Origin: Nocardia aurantiaca
GTDB taxonomy: Bacteria > Actinomycetota > Actinomycetes > Mycobacteriales > Mycobacteriaceae
DNA length: 64,000 nucleotides
NCBI RefSeq assembly: GCF_009708175.1
Contig: NZ_WMBB01000006.1
Location: forward strand, 186,001 to 250,000
Direction: 5' to 3'
In this document: positions 43,751-53,156 of the stretch, piece after piece
Position numbering within the stretch: the stretch's first letter is position 1
Layout: each line of letters begins with the position of its first letter
Program-made: the position numbers and the translations under genes
The notes under the pieces: model-generated
What the model was told of the DNA's origin: nothing
What the model saw: the letters and a program-made list of their open reading frames with translations, nothing else
Database searches by the model: none

Positions 43751-44451
43751 CGCGGCTGGCGCTGCTGACCGGCATGCTGGCGCTGACGGCTACCGCCTGC
43801 GGGAACAGCAAGGATTCCACGCCCGCATTACCGAGCCTGGGGCCCACCGTGCAGCCGAGCCGATCCCCGAACGGCGCTCCGGTCCTCGACCAATTCACGC
43901 TGCGCTCGGATCTGCTGGACGTGTCGGCGATGCCCGCGGGGTTCACCGCGCTCGACGATCCGCCACCGGGGAACTCCGGCGGCGCGGGCGCCAAGACCGA
44001 TCCGGCGCAGTGCGCGAATGTGCTGGCGGCCATAGCCGTTCAGGCTCCGGGGGCGGCGGCGCAGGCCGCGGCGCAGTTCGGCGGGCCGAATTTCGCGAGT
44101 GTGGACATCGATGCGGCGTCCTACGCGAATGGTGGAGCAGCGCAGGCTTTTTCCACGGTCCAGTCGCTGCTGTCGGGCTGTACCCAGTATTCCGGTAAGG
44201 ATGCCGACAACACCAAAGTCGAATTCCGGCTGGGCGGTTTGAATCAGCCGCAGGCCGGTGATGGATCGAGCGCATTCCAGGTGCGCACCACCAGCGACGG
44301 GCTCACCCTGTACACCGATGTGAGCATCGCGCTGGTCGGCTCGACGGTCGTGCAGATCGCCTACTCGGATGCGAAGGAACCCGATCCGCAGCAGCTCAGC
44401 GCCATGACCGCGGCGCAGGTGCGCAAGCTGCGGGGTGCTGCGGGTCCCTAG
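43738..44451 (+). CDS. Lipoprotein resembling PknH-type sensor domains
   Basis: A 237-residue protein with GTG start overlapping the previous gene. MLALTATACGNSKDS is a clear lipobox (TATAC). The exported part begins with SDLLDVSAMPAGFTALDDPP, then a two-cysteine layout (KTDPAQCANVLAAI and LLSGCTQYSGK) seen in the extracellular sensor domain of PknH and related mycobacterial lipoproteins. The cysteines probably form a disulfide. Ligand unknown. A terminator hairpin follows at 44665. Confidence 0.72.
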   Translation: MGGLTRLALLTGMLALTATACGNSKDSTPALPSLGPTVQPSRSPNGAPVLDQFTLRSDLLDVSAMPAGFTALDDPPPGNSGGAGAKTDPAQCANVLAAIAVQAPGAAAQAAAQFGGPNFASVDIDAASYANGGAAQAFSTVQSLLSGCTQYSGKDADNTKVEFRLGGLNQPQAGDGSSAFQVRTTSDGLTLYTDVSIALVGSTVVQIAYSDAKEPDPQQLSAMTAAQVRKLRGAAGP

Positions 44452-44664
44452 CCACGGAACATTTCCGGGATACGAACCCATTCGGGTGATCATCGGGATA
44501 TTCGAGCAATCGGCGATGTCCGCACCTCCGGCATCGAGGATCCGTGGAGCCACCGCCGGTCCCTCGCCGTGCATGTCGAGCGAGAGGAGATGGGGCCGAG
44601 CGCATGGCCGGCACGCATGGCTGAGAATCGCCATGCGGACCGGTAGCACGGCCCGAAGACACCT

Positions 44665-44696
44665 CCGCACCCGTTTCGACGAGGAAACGGGTGCGG
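44665..44696. terminator. Bidirectional terminator between the lipoprotein gene and emb
   Basis: A perfect 13 bp stem (CCGCACCCGTTTC and its complement) with a 6 nt loop, between two convergent genes, 25 bp past the emb stop. Confidence 0.85.
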
Positions 44697-44720
44697 ATCG
44701 GTGTCGCACGGGCCGGGCGG

Positions 44721-47700
44721 CTACTGCCAGCCGGTCACGTTGATCGGGCCGGGGTTCCAGAGACCGGTGTGGGTGTCGGTGGTCACCACCGGCTTGACGG
44801 TCTGGGCGGAGCTGTCGATCCGCTCGAACCGCTGAAGCTCACCCCAGTCCATGCGCGGGTCGTTGTCGAGGTAGGTCGCCAAGGTGACGGGCCGCAACAA
44901 CATCGAACTCCAGCCCAGCGCACCGCCGCCGTCGTGGCTCTGCCACAGCGTGGTCATGGCGGCGCCGCCGCGGTCGGGCAGGATGCGGTAGTCCGGTACC
45001 TCGGCGATGCCGTCGAGGTGATCGAACGGCCGCTGACACGGGAACTGCAGGCCTACTTCCCAGTCCAGCAGCACCGGCTTGTCCCGGCCTACGTAGTCCT
45101 CCAGCGTCACCGTCTGCGGAATGCGCGGCGGGGTGAGGGCTACCCACTGTTTGGCGTCGCTGTCCCGGTCGGAGGCGATCACGCGAATCGCGGTGGCCTG
45201 CACCGGAATCTGGCTCAGCGGCACCCGCAGGTTGCGCCAGGTGGGCGCCGGCCCGATATCGATCGGCGTGATCCGGCCCTGTGGTGCGATCGAACCATCG
45301 GCTCCAGGCACGCCGTACTCGATCTCGACCGACTGGCCCGGGGTGACAGTGCCGTCCTTGTTCACCGACTTGATCCGCCCGGCGGCCGCCATCGCGAGGA
45401 TGCCGGACCGGTCCTGCGACGGCAGCGCGTACCACCCGGTGGTCAGCGTGGCGACCGACTCGGCGCTGTTGTAGCTGCCCAGCATCGGGGTGTTCGCGTC
45501 CAGACCGAAAGGCAGTGGCGCGGTGGTGGTTCCGTCCACCGTGGTGCTGCTCCGGTTGCTGACCGCGCTGGCGACGCTGCCGCCGGTGTCGACGTCGTCG
45601 TCGGCGCGCAGATCGGTCGCCACGCCCTTGGGCGAGAAGCCGACCGCATCGGCGGTGAAAGTGCTCAGCGCGTCACCGCCGATCGGCTTCAGCATGCCCT
45701 TGTTCGGATCCGCCTCCACCAGCACATCCCGGGCCATGCCGCACGGCTTGCCCAGCACCGCATCCACATTCGAGCGGGCCAGCGAGTACGCCGGATACTG
45801 CGCGACCGCGCCCTTGGCCAGCGAGGCCACCTCGAACAGCACCATGAACGCGGCCGCCACGGTGAGCGGCGGAATGGCCACGAAACGCCAGCCCAGCGTG
45901 GAGATCCGGTGCGGGCCGGGCTGTTCCGGCGCGCGCACATGGAACCAGCCGGCCAGGCCGAGCAGCAGCAGGGCCAGCGCCAGGAAGATCTTGTCGACAC
46001 CGATCCCGGCCACCACGACCGCCTTGTCGTTCCACGGGATCGACCAGTTCGACACGTACCACCAGCCATTGATGCTGGAGAACGCCACCGCCAGCGCGAA
46101 GGCCACCACAGCGGCGAACAGCGCACGGTTGCGCGGCGAGCGCATCACCCGCGGGCTGACCGCCACCGCGGTCAAAACCGCTACGACACCGGCCAATCCG
46201 GCGTAGACGCCGTTGTGGTGGGTCCACTTGGTGGGCGTGAGCATCATCAGCAGGATGACGCCGACGCCGGTGCCGAGAACACGACGCACCGGACCGGGCG
46301 CGGTGAACGGGATCCGGCCGCCCTTGCGCAGCAGGACGAACGCGCACACCAGCAGGCCGATCCAGAAGGCGAATATGCCGAAGCGGCGAGCCAGGGACCC
46401 GTCGATGGTCGGCATGAACAGGTACTGGTAGCGAATGTATTCGCCATCCCAGTGGACATCGGGGCCGATCGCGGTGTGCACGCGCTTCATCTCGAACATC
46501 GACGCCAACGGCTGATCGCAGAACATGATGGCCAGCACCACCGCGCCGGCGGCCAGCAGCGGCGCGGCCAGCGTCAGGTACGCGCCGAAGCGAGCCCTCA
46601 GGATGGTGGGCGTGCTCGCGCCGGCGGGCGTCGGCTTGCTCAGCGCCGCGGCACGCCGGTTGAGGATCCGCCAGATCGGCCGAACACCGGCCAGCAGCGG
46701 CGCGAAACAGATGATGCCGGACGGGCCGACGGTGCAGGTGAGGGCGCCGATCATGACGGCCACGCCGAAGGGCAGCAACCGACCGGTCGCAATGGCACGC
46801 TCCACCGACACCCAGGTGAGCAGGACACCCAGCGCCACCAGCGGTTCCGGGCGCAGTCCGTTGTTGTACGGCAACCAGACGGCCAGGAAGCCCAGCGCGC
46901 CCGTCCACACCGCGACGCGGTCGCGGCGGATGCGCGCGCCCAGGCGGGGAATCACCTCGCGGCTGAGCACCAGCCAGATCAGGATGCCCGACAGCAGGGC
47001 CGGCAGACGCATCCAGACGCTGGCCGGGCTGATCTGCGCCATGTGGCCGATCAGGTCGTAATACGGTGTGCCGACCGGGGTTTCGGGCACGCCCAGGTAG
47101 CCGAAGTAGTTGGCCATGTAGCCGGCGTGGATCGATGCCCGGCCCATGCCGTACTGGTAGCCGTCGTCGGAGGTGGTCGCGCCGATGAAATGCCAGAGGA
47201 TCAGCGTGCCCAGCACCACGGCGTCGACCGGTGTGAAGGTCCACCAGTGCCGCGGCAGGAAGCGGCGCGCACGGCGGCCGTCGAGGCGGTCCAGGCCGAA
47301 CATCGCGAACAGGGCGATGAGCGTGCCGATGATCGCCGTCCAGATGGCGATTCGCTTGATCGGGCTCGGCGTCGAGGTGAAGCGGCTGTCCACCTGCGCG
47401 GTGACCTTGGCGCCGTCGGAGACGGTCAGGTCGCTGAAGATGCCGACCAACTGCGGCCGGTAGTCACCGTCGAGGGTGACCGGAGCGACGGTGGAACCGC
47501 TCAGAACCGCGGTGGAGGAGGTGAGATCGGAGTGCACGGTGAGCGCGCAGCCGGCGCCGAGCTGATCGACGGGGACGCTCACCAGGGTTTTGTGATGCAG
47601 GATCGCTTCCAGCTTGCCCGGCGTGGACACCCCGTCGGTGGTGGAGGCCGCCGTGACCCGCGCCACGAAGCCGTACTTCTCCAGGTCCGGTGCGCCGTTC

Positions 47701-48017
47701 GGCGCGGTGGCGGCGAGCGTACCGCCCTTCGAACCGAGCTGTGCGACAGCAGAACAGGGAATGGTGGCGTCGAAGCTCAACGGCGCGTAGGTCACCAGCG
47801 GAGCCTCGATGCTCTGCGCCGAATTCCCCTGCGGCCAAGTCACAGTCGTGTGGTCCACGCGCACCGGCAGGAGCGGCACCGCCAGCGCCGCCATGACCGC
47901 GATCACACCGGCGATCAGAGCGAGCGGCCGCGCCCATCCCCCTCGAATTCTTCTCTCGGGCTCAGCACCAGCACTCCCGGCGGAATCCTGCCCCGCCTTC
48001 TCCAACAACTCGGTCAC
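44721..48017 (-). CDS. Arabinosyltransferase of the EmbA/B/C family
   Basis: A 1098-residue membrane glycosyltransferase (GT53) that adds arabinose from decaprenyl-phosphate-arabinose to arabinogalactan or lipoarabinomannan. The GT-C active-site aspartates are in GATTSDDGYQYGMGRASI after the second helix. An N-terminal extracellular domain (about 50-220), a helical core, and a C-terminal carbohydrate-binding region follow the EmbA/B/C plan, and the length equals mycobacterial Emb proteins. GTG 48017 is preferred to longer starts. It stands alone here, without another emb or aftA beside it. Ethambutol targets this family. I cannot tell EmbA, B and C apart by eye. Confidence 0.92.
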   Translation of the reverse strand: MTELLEKAGQDSAGSAGAEPERRIRGGWARPLALIAGVIAVMAALAVPLLPVRVDHTTVTWPQGNSAQSIEAPLVTYAPLSFDATIPCSAVAQLGSKGGTLAATAPNGAPDLEKYGFVARVTAASTTDGVSTPGKLEAILHHKTLVSVPVDQLGAGCALTVHSDLTSSTAVLSGSTVAPVTLDGDYRPQLVGIFSDLTVSDGAKVTAQVDSRFTSTPSPIKRIAIWTAIIGTLIALFAMFGLDRLDGRRARRFLPRHWWTFTPVDAVVLGTLILWHFIGATTSDDGYQYGMGRASIHAGYMANYFGYLGVPETPVGTPYYDLIGHMAQISPASVWMRLPALLSGILIWLVLSREVIPRLGARIRRDRVAVWTGALGFLAVWLPYNNGLRPEPLVALGVLLTWVSVERAIATGRLLPFGVAVMIGALTCTVGPSGIICFAPLLAGVRPIWRILNRRAAALSKPTPAGASTPTILRARFGAYLTLAAPLLAAGAVVLAIMFCDQPLASMFEMKRVHTAIGPDVHWDGEYIRYQYLFMPTIDGSLARRFGIFAFWIGLLVCAFVLLRKGGRIPFTAPGPVRRVLGTGVGVILLMMLTPTKWTHHNGVYAGLAGVVAVLTAVAVSPRVMRSPRNRALFAAVVAFALAVAFSSINGWWYVSNWSIPWNDKAVVVAGIGVDKIFLALALLLLGLAGWFHVRAPEQPGPHRISTLGWRFVAIPPLTVAAAFMVLFEVASLAKGAVAQYPAYSLARSNVDAVLGKPCGMARDVLVEADPNKGMLKPIGGDALSTFTADAVGFSPKGVATDLRADDDVDTGGSVASAVSNRSSTTVDGTTTAPLPFGLDANTPMLGSYNSAESVATLTTGWYALPSQDRSGILAMAAAGRIKSVNKDGTVTPGQSVEIEYGVPGADGSIAPQGRITPIDIGPAPTWRNLRVPLSQIPVQATAIRVIASDRDSDAKQWVALTPPRIPQTVTLEDYVGRDKPVLLDWEVGLQFPCQRPFDHLDGIAEVPDYRILPDRGGAAMTTLWQSHDGGGALGWSSMLLRPVTLATYLDNDPRMDWGELQRFERIDSSAQTVKPVVTTDTHTGLWNPGPINVTGWQ

Positions 48018-48174
48018 GACCGCCGATCCTAAGCGGAACTCATCATCCGCCGCTCCCCCCTGTCCACCTACACCCCGCAAACCCCGGGGATCCGGGCCCG
48101 ACCATGCATTCCGCACCACATTCTGTGTGCCAGCTCACATTTCGAGCGACCCGCGCGGATCACCGGGCGACGTT

Positions 48175-48210
48175 CCGGTCCGGCATCGGTCTGGATCGAT
48201 GCCGGACCGG
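48175..48210. terminator. Terminator behind the MTB12-like gene
   Basis: A perfect 14 bp stem (CCGGTCCGGCATCG and its complement) with an 8 nt loop, 12 bp past the stop of the minus-strand gene at 48222. Confidence 0.85.
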
Positions 48211-48221
48211 TCACCTCGGGA

Positions 48222-48722
48222 CTAGCTGCAGGCCGGGGAGGTCTGGTTGGCCAGCGACAGGGTGTTGCAGATCCACTCCTTCTGGACCTTCCACTTGCCG
48301 TCCTCGGCCACGAACGGCACGACCACGGTCTGCGGCTGTCCGCCGTTGATGGAGACCTGGCCGTCGGCGGTGAGGGTGCCGTTGCCGAGGTCGGTCACGT
48401 TGGTGACGGTGATCGTGGCGTTGTTCTGCTTGTAGGCGTCCGCCAGGCGGCTGGGCAGGCTCGGGTCGGCCGAGACGCCCTGCATCATGTCGAGCTTCTG
48501 CGTGTCCGGGACGCTCGGGTCCAGCGCCTTCTGCAGCGCGGTGTTCAGGTCCGCCGCGGTCGGGGCCGGCGGGTAGCTCGACTGGGCGACCGTGGTCTTG
48601 GAGGTGGCGGCCTTGGTGGGCTTGCTTTCCTTCTTGTCACCGCTCCCACACGCCGACAGCCCGAGTACGGTCACGACAGCCAGTGCGGCGACCGCGATGC
48701 GTCCAGTCTTCTGAAGCTTCAA
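48222..48722 (-). CDS. MTB12-like lipoprotein antigen
   Basis: A 166-residue protein. TTG at 48722 is taken as the start because AAGGA lies 7 nt before it and it directly precedes the signal LKLQKTGRIAVAALAVVTVL ending in lipobox LSAC. After a Lys/Thr-rich linker, the domain TAADLNTALQKALDPSVPDT to VVPFVAEDGKWKVQKEWICN matches the low-molecular-weight antigen MTB12 family of mycobacteria. Function is unknown; the fold is NTF2-like. The longer frame starting at 48854 would put the signal in the middle of the protein. Confidence 0.85.
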   Translation of the reverse strand: MKLQKTGRIAVAALAVVTVLGLSACGSGDKKESKPTKAATSKTTVAQSSYPPAPTAADLNTALQKALDPSVPDTQKLDMMQGVSADPSLPSRLADAYKQNNATITVTNVTDLGNGTLTADGQVSINGGQPQTVVVPFVAEDGKWKVQKEWICNTLSLANQTSPACS

Positions 48723-48970
48723 CTGCTCGTCCTTTGCGTTCGAGTGGGTCCGTTCGACAACGTGCCAGCTACACCCGACCGGCGACGCTGCACGACAGGC
48801 GACACTACCAACGCCACGTCTCAGAAGCCGCCTTCGCGACCGCTGACGCGGCATTTTCAGACCGAATCCTCATAATTCGCGCATCGGGGCCTTAACAGTA
48901 GGAGGCAAGCCCCCTTGTAGGACTGGAGAAGAGGTCCGGGCCTTGGTCCACCGGACCCTGGACGGGCCGG

Positions 48971-50464
48971 TCAGCGCAGGCTTCCCAGTGGATCAGCGCG
49001 TGTGAGGTCGGGGTCCTCGGCGGGAAAAGTGCGGGCGGGGCCGGGTCCCGTGGAGCGGGTCTCGAACCTGACGGTCACGACACCGTGCCCGGCCCCCTGC
49101 ACCCAGCCGTGGCCGAACTCCGGGTGTTCGACATCGAGTCCGGGATACCAGGTGCCGACGGCGAAGGAGCGAGTTGCGGGCGGCACCACCGGATCCGGGC
49201 CGTCGGGCACCGCGAGGGCGGGTTCCTCCGAGACCACGCCGTCGGGGTCGACGGTCTGGTCCAGTTCGGGAAACAGCGATTCCTGCCGGATCTCCGAAAG
49301 CCCGGCAAAACCCACGCCCACCAGTCGAATCGGGCCGATCTCGGCCGGATCCAGGGCCGAGCGCTGGGCGGCGGCGGTGAGGGTGGTGAGGTCCTCGGTG
49401 GCGTAGGGCAGCGTGGTGGAGCGGGTCACGATGCTCATATCGGTCTTCTTCAGTTTCAACACCACCGTGCGCGCGGCCCGCCCATCGCTGATGAGCCGCC
49501 GGTGGGCCGAGGCCGCCATGGCATCGATGGCCGGGCGGAGCTGGGCGAGATTGAGAATGTCGGTCTCGTAGGTGGTTTCGGCGCTGATCTGCTTGGCTTC
49601 CGTACGCTCGGCCACCGGGCGGTCGTCGATGCCGCGGGCCAGCCGGTGCAACGCCACCCCGATGCTGCCGCCGAGAATGGAGGACGCCTCCGACTCCGGC
49701 AGGGCCGCCAGCGCTCCGACGGTCTCGATTCCCAGTGCGCGCAACCGGCTTTCGGCCACCGGCCCGATCCCCCACAGCTTGCGCACCGGCAGCGCGGACA
49801 GGAATCGGTCCTGTTCGGCCGCCGGAATCACCCGCACCCCATCGGGTTTGGCCAGGCCGGAGGCGATCTTGGCGAGCTGCTTGCCGCTGCCCGCCCCGAC
49901 CGAGGCCACCAGCCCGGTGTGCTCCCGCACGGCCGCCCGCAGCTCCTCACAGAATGCGAGCACCCGCTCCGGCGTGGCTCCGGCCAGTTCCGCCGGCTCC
50001 CCGAACGCCTCGTCGAACGACAGTGTCTCCAGCACCGGGATCCGCGTGCGCAGGGTGTCGAAGACCTGCCCGCTCAGCTCGCCGTACACCGCCCCGCGCG
50101 GCGGAATCACCACCGCGGACACCCCGACCAGCCGCCGCGCCTGATGCATGGGCATGGCCGAGCGCGCCCCGAACACCCGCGCCTCGTAGCTGGCCCCTGC
50201 CACCACGCCGCGCCCGCCCATACCGCCCACCAGCACCGGCCGTCCGCGCAGTGTCGGCCGGGTCAGCTGCTCGACCGAGGCGAAGAACGCGTCCATATCT
50301 ATGTGCAGCACCCACCGCCGCTGTCGCGTATCCCGGGATCCGGTGTCGATTTGCTGTGTGTCCGCCCCCGCCCCGACCGGCCGGGCGCCCACACCCCCCG
50401 ACCCTGCATAACAGGCTCCACCAGGCACGATGCCTGAGTTCGCGGGGTCGGCAGAGGTGTTCAC
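48971..50464 (-). CDS. dinB: DNA polymerase IV (Y-family)
   Basis: Up to 497 residues. [15 protein letters not shown] carries the first catalytic aspartate; SFDEAF holds the second acidic pair. [22 protein letters not shown] and [16 protein letters not shown] (helix-hairpin-helix) follow, then the little-finger domain. A C-terminal extension ([20 protein letters not shown]) is typical of actinobacterial DinB1. The first 50 residues (to TRQRRWVLH) are low-complexity and may not be translated, so the real start could lie nearer the WVLHIDMD motif. It diverges from galU by 62 bp. Confidence 0.92.
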   Translation of the reverse strand: MNTSADPANSGIVPGGACYAGSGGVGARPVGAGADTQQIDTGSRDTRQRRWVLHIDMDAFFASVEQLTRPTLRGRPVLVGGMGGRGVVAGASYEARVFGARSAMPMHQARRLVGVSAVVIPPRGAVYGELSGQVFDTLRTRIPVLETLSFDEAFGEPAELAGATPERVLAFCEELRAAVREHTGLVASVGAGSGKQLAKIASGLAKPDGVRVIPAAEQDRFLSALPVRKLWGIGPVAESRLRALGIETVGALAALPESEASSILGGSIGVALHRLARGIDDRPVAERTEAKQISAETTYETDILNLAQLRPAIDAMAASAHRRLISDGRAARTVVLKLKKTDMSIVTRSTTLPYATEDLTTLTAAAQRSALDPAEIGPIRLVGVGFAGLSEIRQESLFPELDQTVDPDGVVSEEPALAVPDGPDPVVPPATRSFAVGTWYPGLDVEHPEFGHGWVQGAGHGVVTVRFETRSTGPGPARTFPAEDPDLTRADPLGSLR

Positions 50465-50526
50465 ACCGGGAAATCTACAAGCGACTACCGACAGGCACGA
50501 CCCGCCAGGTATGTGATGATTCGTCC

Positions 50527-51405
50527 ATGACGATTCGCAAGGCCGTGATTCCCGCAGCGGGTATCGGCTCGCGCCTGCTCCCGCTGACCAAGGCTATCCC
50601 GAAGGAAATGCTGCCGGTGGGCGACAAGCCCGTCATCGAGCACACGGTGCGTGAGCTCGTGGCCTCCGGCATTACCGACATCACCATCGTGGTCAGCGGT
50701 GGCAAGTCGTTGATCCAGGATCACTTCCGCCCGAATGCCGCCCTGGTCGCCCAGTTGCGGGCCGACGGCAAGACCGCCTACGCCGACGCCGTCGAGGAGG
50801 TGGGTGAGCTGGGCCGACAGGGCCACATCACCTACTTGGACCAGCACGGCCCCTACGGCAACGGCACGCCCGTCCTGAACGCGGCGCGCCACCTGGGCGA
50901 CGAGCCGATGCTGGTGCTGTGGCCCGACGATGTCTTCGTCGCCGAGGTCCCGCGCGCACAGCAGCTCATCGACGCCTACGAGAAGACCGACGCAGCCGTG
51001 CTGGCCCTCATGCCGATGGATCCGTCAGAGTCGCAGCGCTACGGCGTCCCGGTGGTCGAGGAGACCGTCGGCGAGGGCCTGATGCGGATCAGCGGCCTGA
51101 AGGAGAAGCCCAAGCCGGACGACGCCCCGTCGGCCTTCGCCGCCATCGGTGGTTACGTGGTCACTCCGGGCATCATCGCTGAGCTGCGCAAGCAGGTCGA
51201 CAACTGGTACACCCACCGCACCGGCGAGGTCTACCTGACCGATGCCATCAATATCTTCGCCACCGAGAACCCGGTGTACGGCCAGGTGATTCGCGGGCGC
51301 TGGTACGACACCGGCAACCCCGCCGACTACCTGACCGCCCAATTCGCCTCGGCGCTGGCGCATCCGGAGTACGGTCCGGTGTTGCGTCAGCTCGTCGCCG
51401 AGTAG
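50527..51405 (+). CDS. galU: UTP-glucose-1-phosphate uridylyltransferase
   Basis: A 292-residue nucleotidyltransferase that makes UDP-glucose for cell-wall and trehalose metabolism. The nucleotide-binding start is [20 protein letters not shown], with [23 protein letters not shown] (metal aspartate), [20 protein letters not shown] and the C-terminal [13 protein letters not shown]. The ATG at 50527 begins just before the conserved motif; the longer open frame runs antisense through dinB. It is followed by an inverted repeat at 51488. Confidence 0.94.
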   Translation: MTIRKAVIPAAGIGSRLLPLTKAIPKEMLPVGDKPVIEHTVRELVASGITDITIVVSGGKSLIQDHFRPNAALVAQLRADGKTAYADAVEEVGELGRQGHITYLDQHGPYGNGTPVLNAARHLGDEPMLVLWPDDVFVAEVPRAQQLIDAYEKTDAAVLALMPMDPSESQRYGVPVVEETVGEGLMRISGLKEKPKPDDAPSAFAAIGGYVVTPGIIAELRKQVDNWYTHRTGEVYLTDAINIFATENPVYGQVIRGRWYDTGNPADYLTAQFASALAHPEYGPVLRQLVAE

Positions 51406-51487
51406 GTCACCGCCGCACCGAAACCGCACGGGTCCGGCGCACAGGTGCCGTGCGCCACAAGCACGCCAGCGCCGATATTGTCGAAAC

Positions 51488-51511
51488 CCGAAACATGGGG
51501 GCATGTTTCGG
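51488..51511. promoter_or_regulatory. Inverted repeat upstream of the esterase gene
   Basis: CCGAAACATG and its exact complement are separated by GGGG, making a 10-4-10 inverted repeat, 28 bp before the GTG at 51540 and 82 bp after galU. It could be an operator or a galU terminator; there is no U-tract, and the A/T-richer arms favour a protein site. Confidence 0.5.
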
Positions 51512-51539
51512 CGATCATGCACGTGGGTCGGGACACCCT

Positions 51540-52637
51540 GTGGATCGAAGGTCGGTTTTGCTAGGCGGATTGGGCACCCGGGCGGCACTGCTCGCGGCGA
51601 CAAGTTGTTCTCTTGTCACTACGTTCACCATGGTCGCGCCCGCGGGCCCGGCCTTCGGCGCCCCACCCGACCCGATAACCAGCACCGCGACCCTCGCGGG
51701 CACCGCGGTCTCCGACGACGGCTCCTCGATCACCGGCTTCGAGGTGCACGATTCCCGCAATCTGACGCTGCACGTGCACTCGGAGGCCATGGACTCCGAC
51801 ATCACGGTGGAGGTGCAGCGCCCCGCCGACACCTCCGAACCGCGGCCGGTGCTGTACCTGCTCAATGGCGCCGGGGGCGGCCAGGATACGGCGACCTGGA
51901 AGCGCAATACCGATTCCACCCAGTTCTTCATGGACAAGAACGTGAATGTGGTGATGCCCATCGGCGGCGCGTTCACCTACTACACGGACTGGCGCGCCCC
52001 GGATCCCAAGCTGGGCCGGCCGATGTGGAAGACCTTCCTCACCGAGGAGCTACCCCCGCTGATGGACGCGGCCCTGGGCACCAATGGTGTGCACGCCATC
52101 GCGGGCATGTCCATGTCCGGCACCTCGGTGCTGCAGCTGGCGATCGCCACGCCCGGCCTGTACCGCGCCGTCGCCGCCTACAGCGGCTGCGCGCAGATCA
52201 GCGATCCGGTCGGGCAGAAGTTCGCCAATCTGGTGATCTCGATCGGCGGCGGCAATCCGGTGAACATGTACGGGCCCATGGACGATCCGGAGTGGGCCGC
52301 CAATGATCCCTATGTGCACGCCGAGGCGCTGCGCGGCATGGAGATCTACGTCTCCAACGGCTCGGGCCTGCCCGGCAAACACGACAATGTCGCCGATGTG
52401 CGCAGCCTCGGACCGGCCGACGGCGGTCTGCCGCAACAGATCCTTGTCGGCGGCATTCTGGAGGCGGCCAGCGACTGGTGCGCCCGCAATCTCAAGACTC
52501 GCCTGCGGGACATGAACATTCCGGCGACCTTCGACATCACCCAGGCGGGCACGCACTCGTGGGGCTACTGGCAGGACGCGTTGCGCTCCTCGTGGCCGGT
52601 GCTCGCCAAGGGCCTGGACCTGCCCGAAACCACCTGA
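51540..52637 (+). CDS. Secreted mycolyltransferase/esterase-like protein
   Basis: A 365-residue alpha/beta hydrolase of the antigen-85-like esterase group. The GTG at 51540 gives VDRRSVLLGGLGTRAALLAA, whose RR pair and hydrophobic stretch suggest a Tat-type signal; ATG 51495 is an alternative that would add 15 residues. PVLYLLNGAGGGQDTATWKR is the N-terminal strand and oxyanion region, the nucleophile is in GMSMSGTSVLQLA, and AGTHSWGYWQDAL carries the histidine near the C terminus. Such proteins transfer mycolic acids to trehalose or arabinogalactan. Confidence 0.85.
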   Translation: MDRRSVLLGGLGTRAALLAATSCSLVTTFTMVAPAGPAFGAPPDPITSTATLAGTAVSDDGSSITGFEVHDSRNLTLHVHSEAMDSDITVEVQRPADTSEPRPVLYLLNGAGGGQDTATWKRNTDSTQFFMDKNVNVVMPIGGAFTYYTDWRAPDPKLGRPMWKTFLTEELPPLMDAALGTNGVHAIAGMSMSGTSVLQLAIATPGLYRAVAAYSGCAQISDPVGQKFANLVISIGGGNPVNMYGPMDDPEWAANDPYVHAEALRGMEIYVSNGSGLPGKHDNVADVRSLGPADGGLPQQILVGGILEAASDWCARNLKTRLRDMNIPATFDITQAGTHSWGYWQDALRSSWPVLAKGLDLPETT

Positions 52638-52655
52638 GCCGCGACCGGTTCCGGG

Positions 52656-53102
52656 CTATCCCGCGTCGGCTGCGTTGTAGCGCACGAGATACCCGGCCAG
52701 CCGATCCACGTCCGCGTCGTCCCAGTCCTTGAAGCGTTCGGCGAAAGCGCTGCCGCGGCTACGGGCGGCCGCGCGCGCGACGCGCTTGCCCTCGGCGGTG
52801 GCGTGCAGGACCAGGTTGCGCCGATTGGCCGGATCGACCTCCCTTTCCAGGTAGCCGTCGCGTTCCAGTGCGGCCACCTGGCGGCTCACCGTTGATTTGT
52901 CGAGGTGGAAGTGCCCGGCCAGATCGGCGGCCAGGCACCCGTTCCGCTCGATCACCAGGTCGAGAATGCTCGACGCCACCAGTGACAGCTCCGGGTGCAG
53001 TTCGGCGGCCCGGCCGCGGGCGCGCCGGGCGAAGGCGGTGAGCTCGCGCTGTATGACTTCGATCGCATCGACTCGGCTGGGGAATGCGGGATCGCTCTGC
53101 AT
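52656..53102 (-). CDS. MarR-family regulator
   Basis: A 148-residue regulator. The winged helix includes LAADLAGHFHLDKSTVSRQVAALERDGYLEREVDPANRRNLVLHAT (parts: recognition helix DKSTVSRQVAALE, wing DPANRR). Its ATG lies next to a perfect palindrome at 53104-53118, probably its own operator, in the short divergent spacer shared with the membrane protein gene at 53157. The likely role is repression of that gene and itself until a small molecule binds. Confidence 0.9.
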   Translation of the reverse strand: MQSDPAFPSRVDAIEVIQRELTAFARRARGRAAELHPELSLVASSILDLVIERNGCLAADLAGHFHLDKSTVSRQVAALERDGYLEREVDPANRRNLVLHATAEGKRVARAAARSRGSAFAERFKDWDDADVDRLAGYLVRYNAADAG

Positions 53103-53103
53103 A

Positions 53104-53118
53104 GTTGTAGACTACAAC
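53104..53118. promoter_or_regulatory. MarR operator candidate
   Basis: GTTGTAG-A-CTACAAC, a perfect 7-1-7 palindrome, lies 1 bp from the MarR start codon and 38 bp before the divergent gene. A second weaker pair, TTGGT and ACCAA, lies at 53125-53141. Confidence 0.75.
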
Positions 53119-53156
53119 CTGACTTGGTTGTATTTACCAACTATTGGAGAAGAGTC

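Noticed and set aside
44691..48032. A 1113-codon plus-strand frame opposite emb
   Set aside because: Antisense shadow of the Emb protein; no family features.
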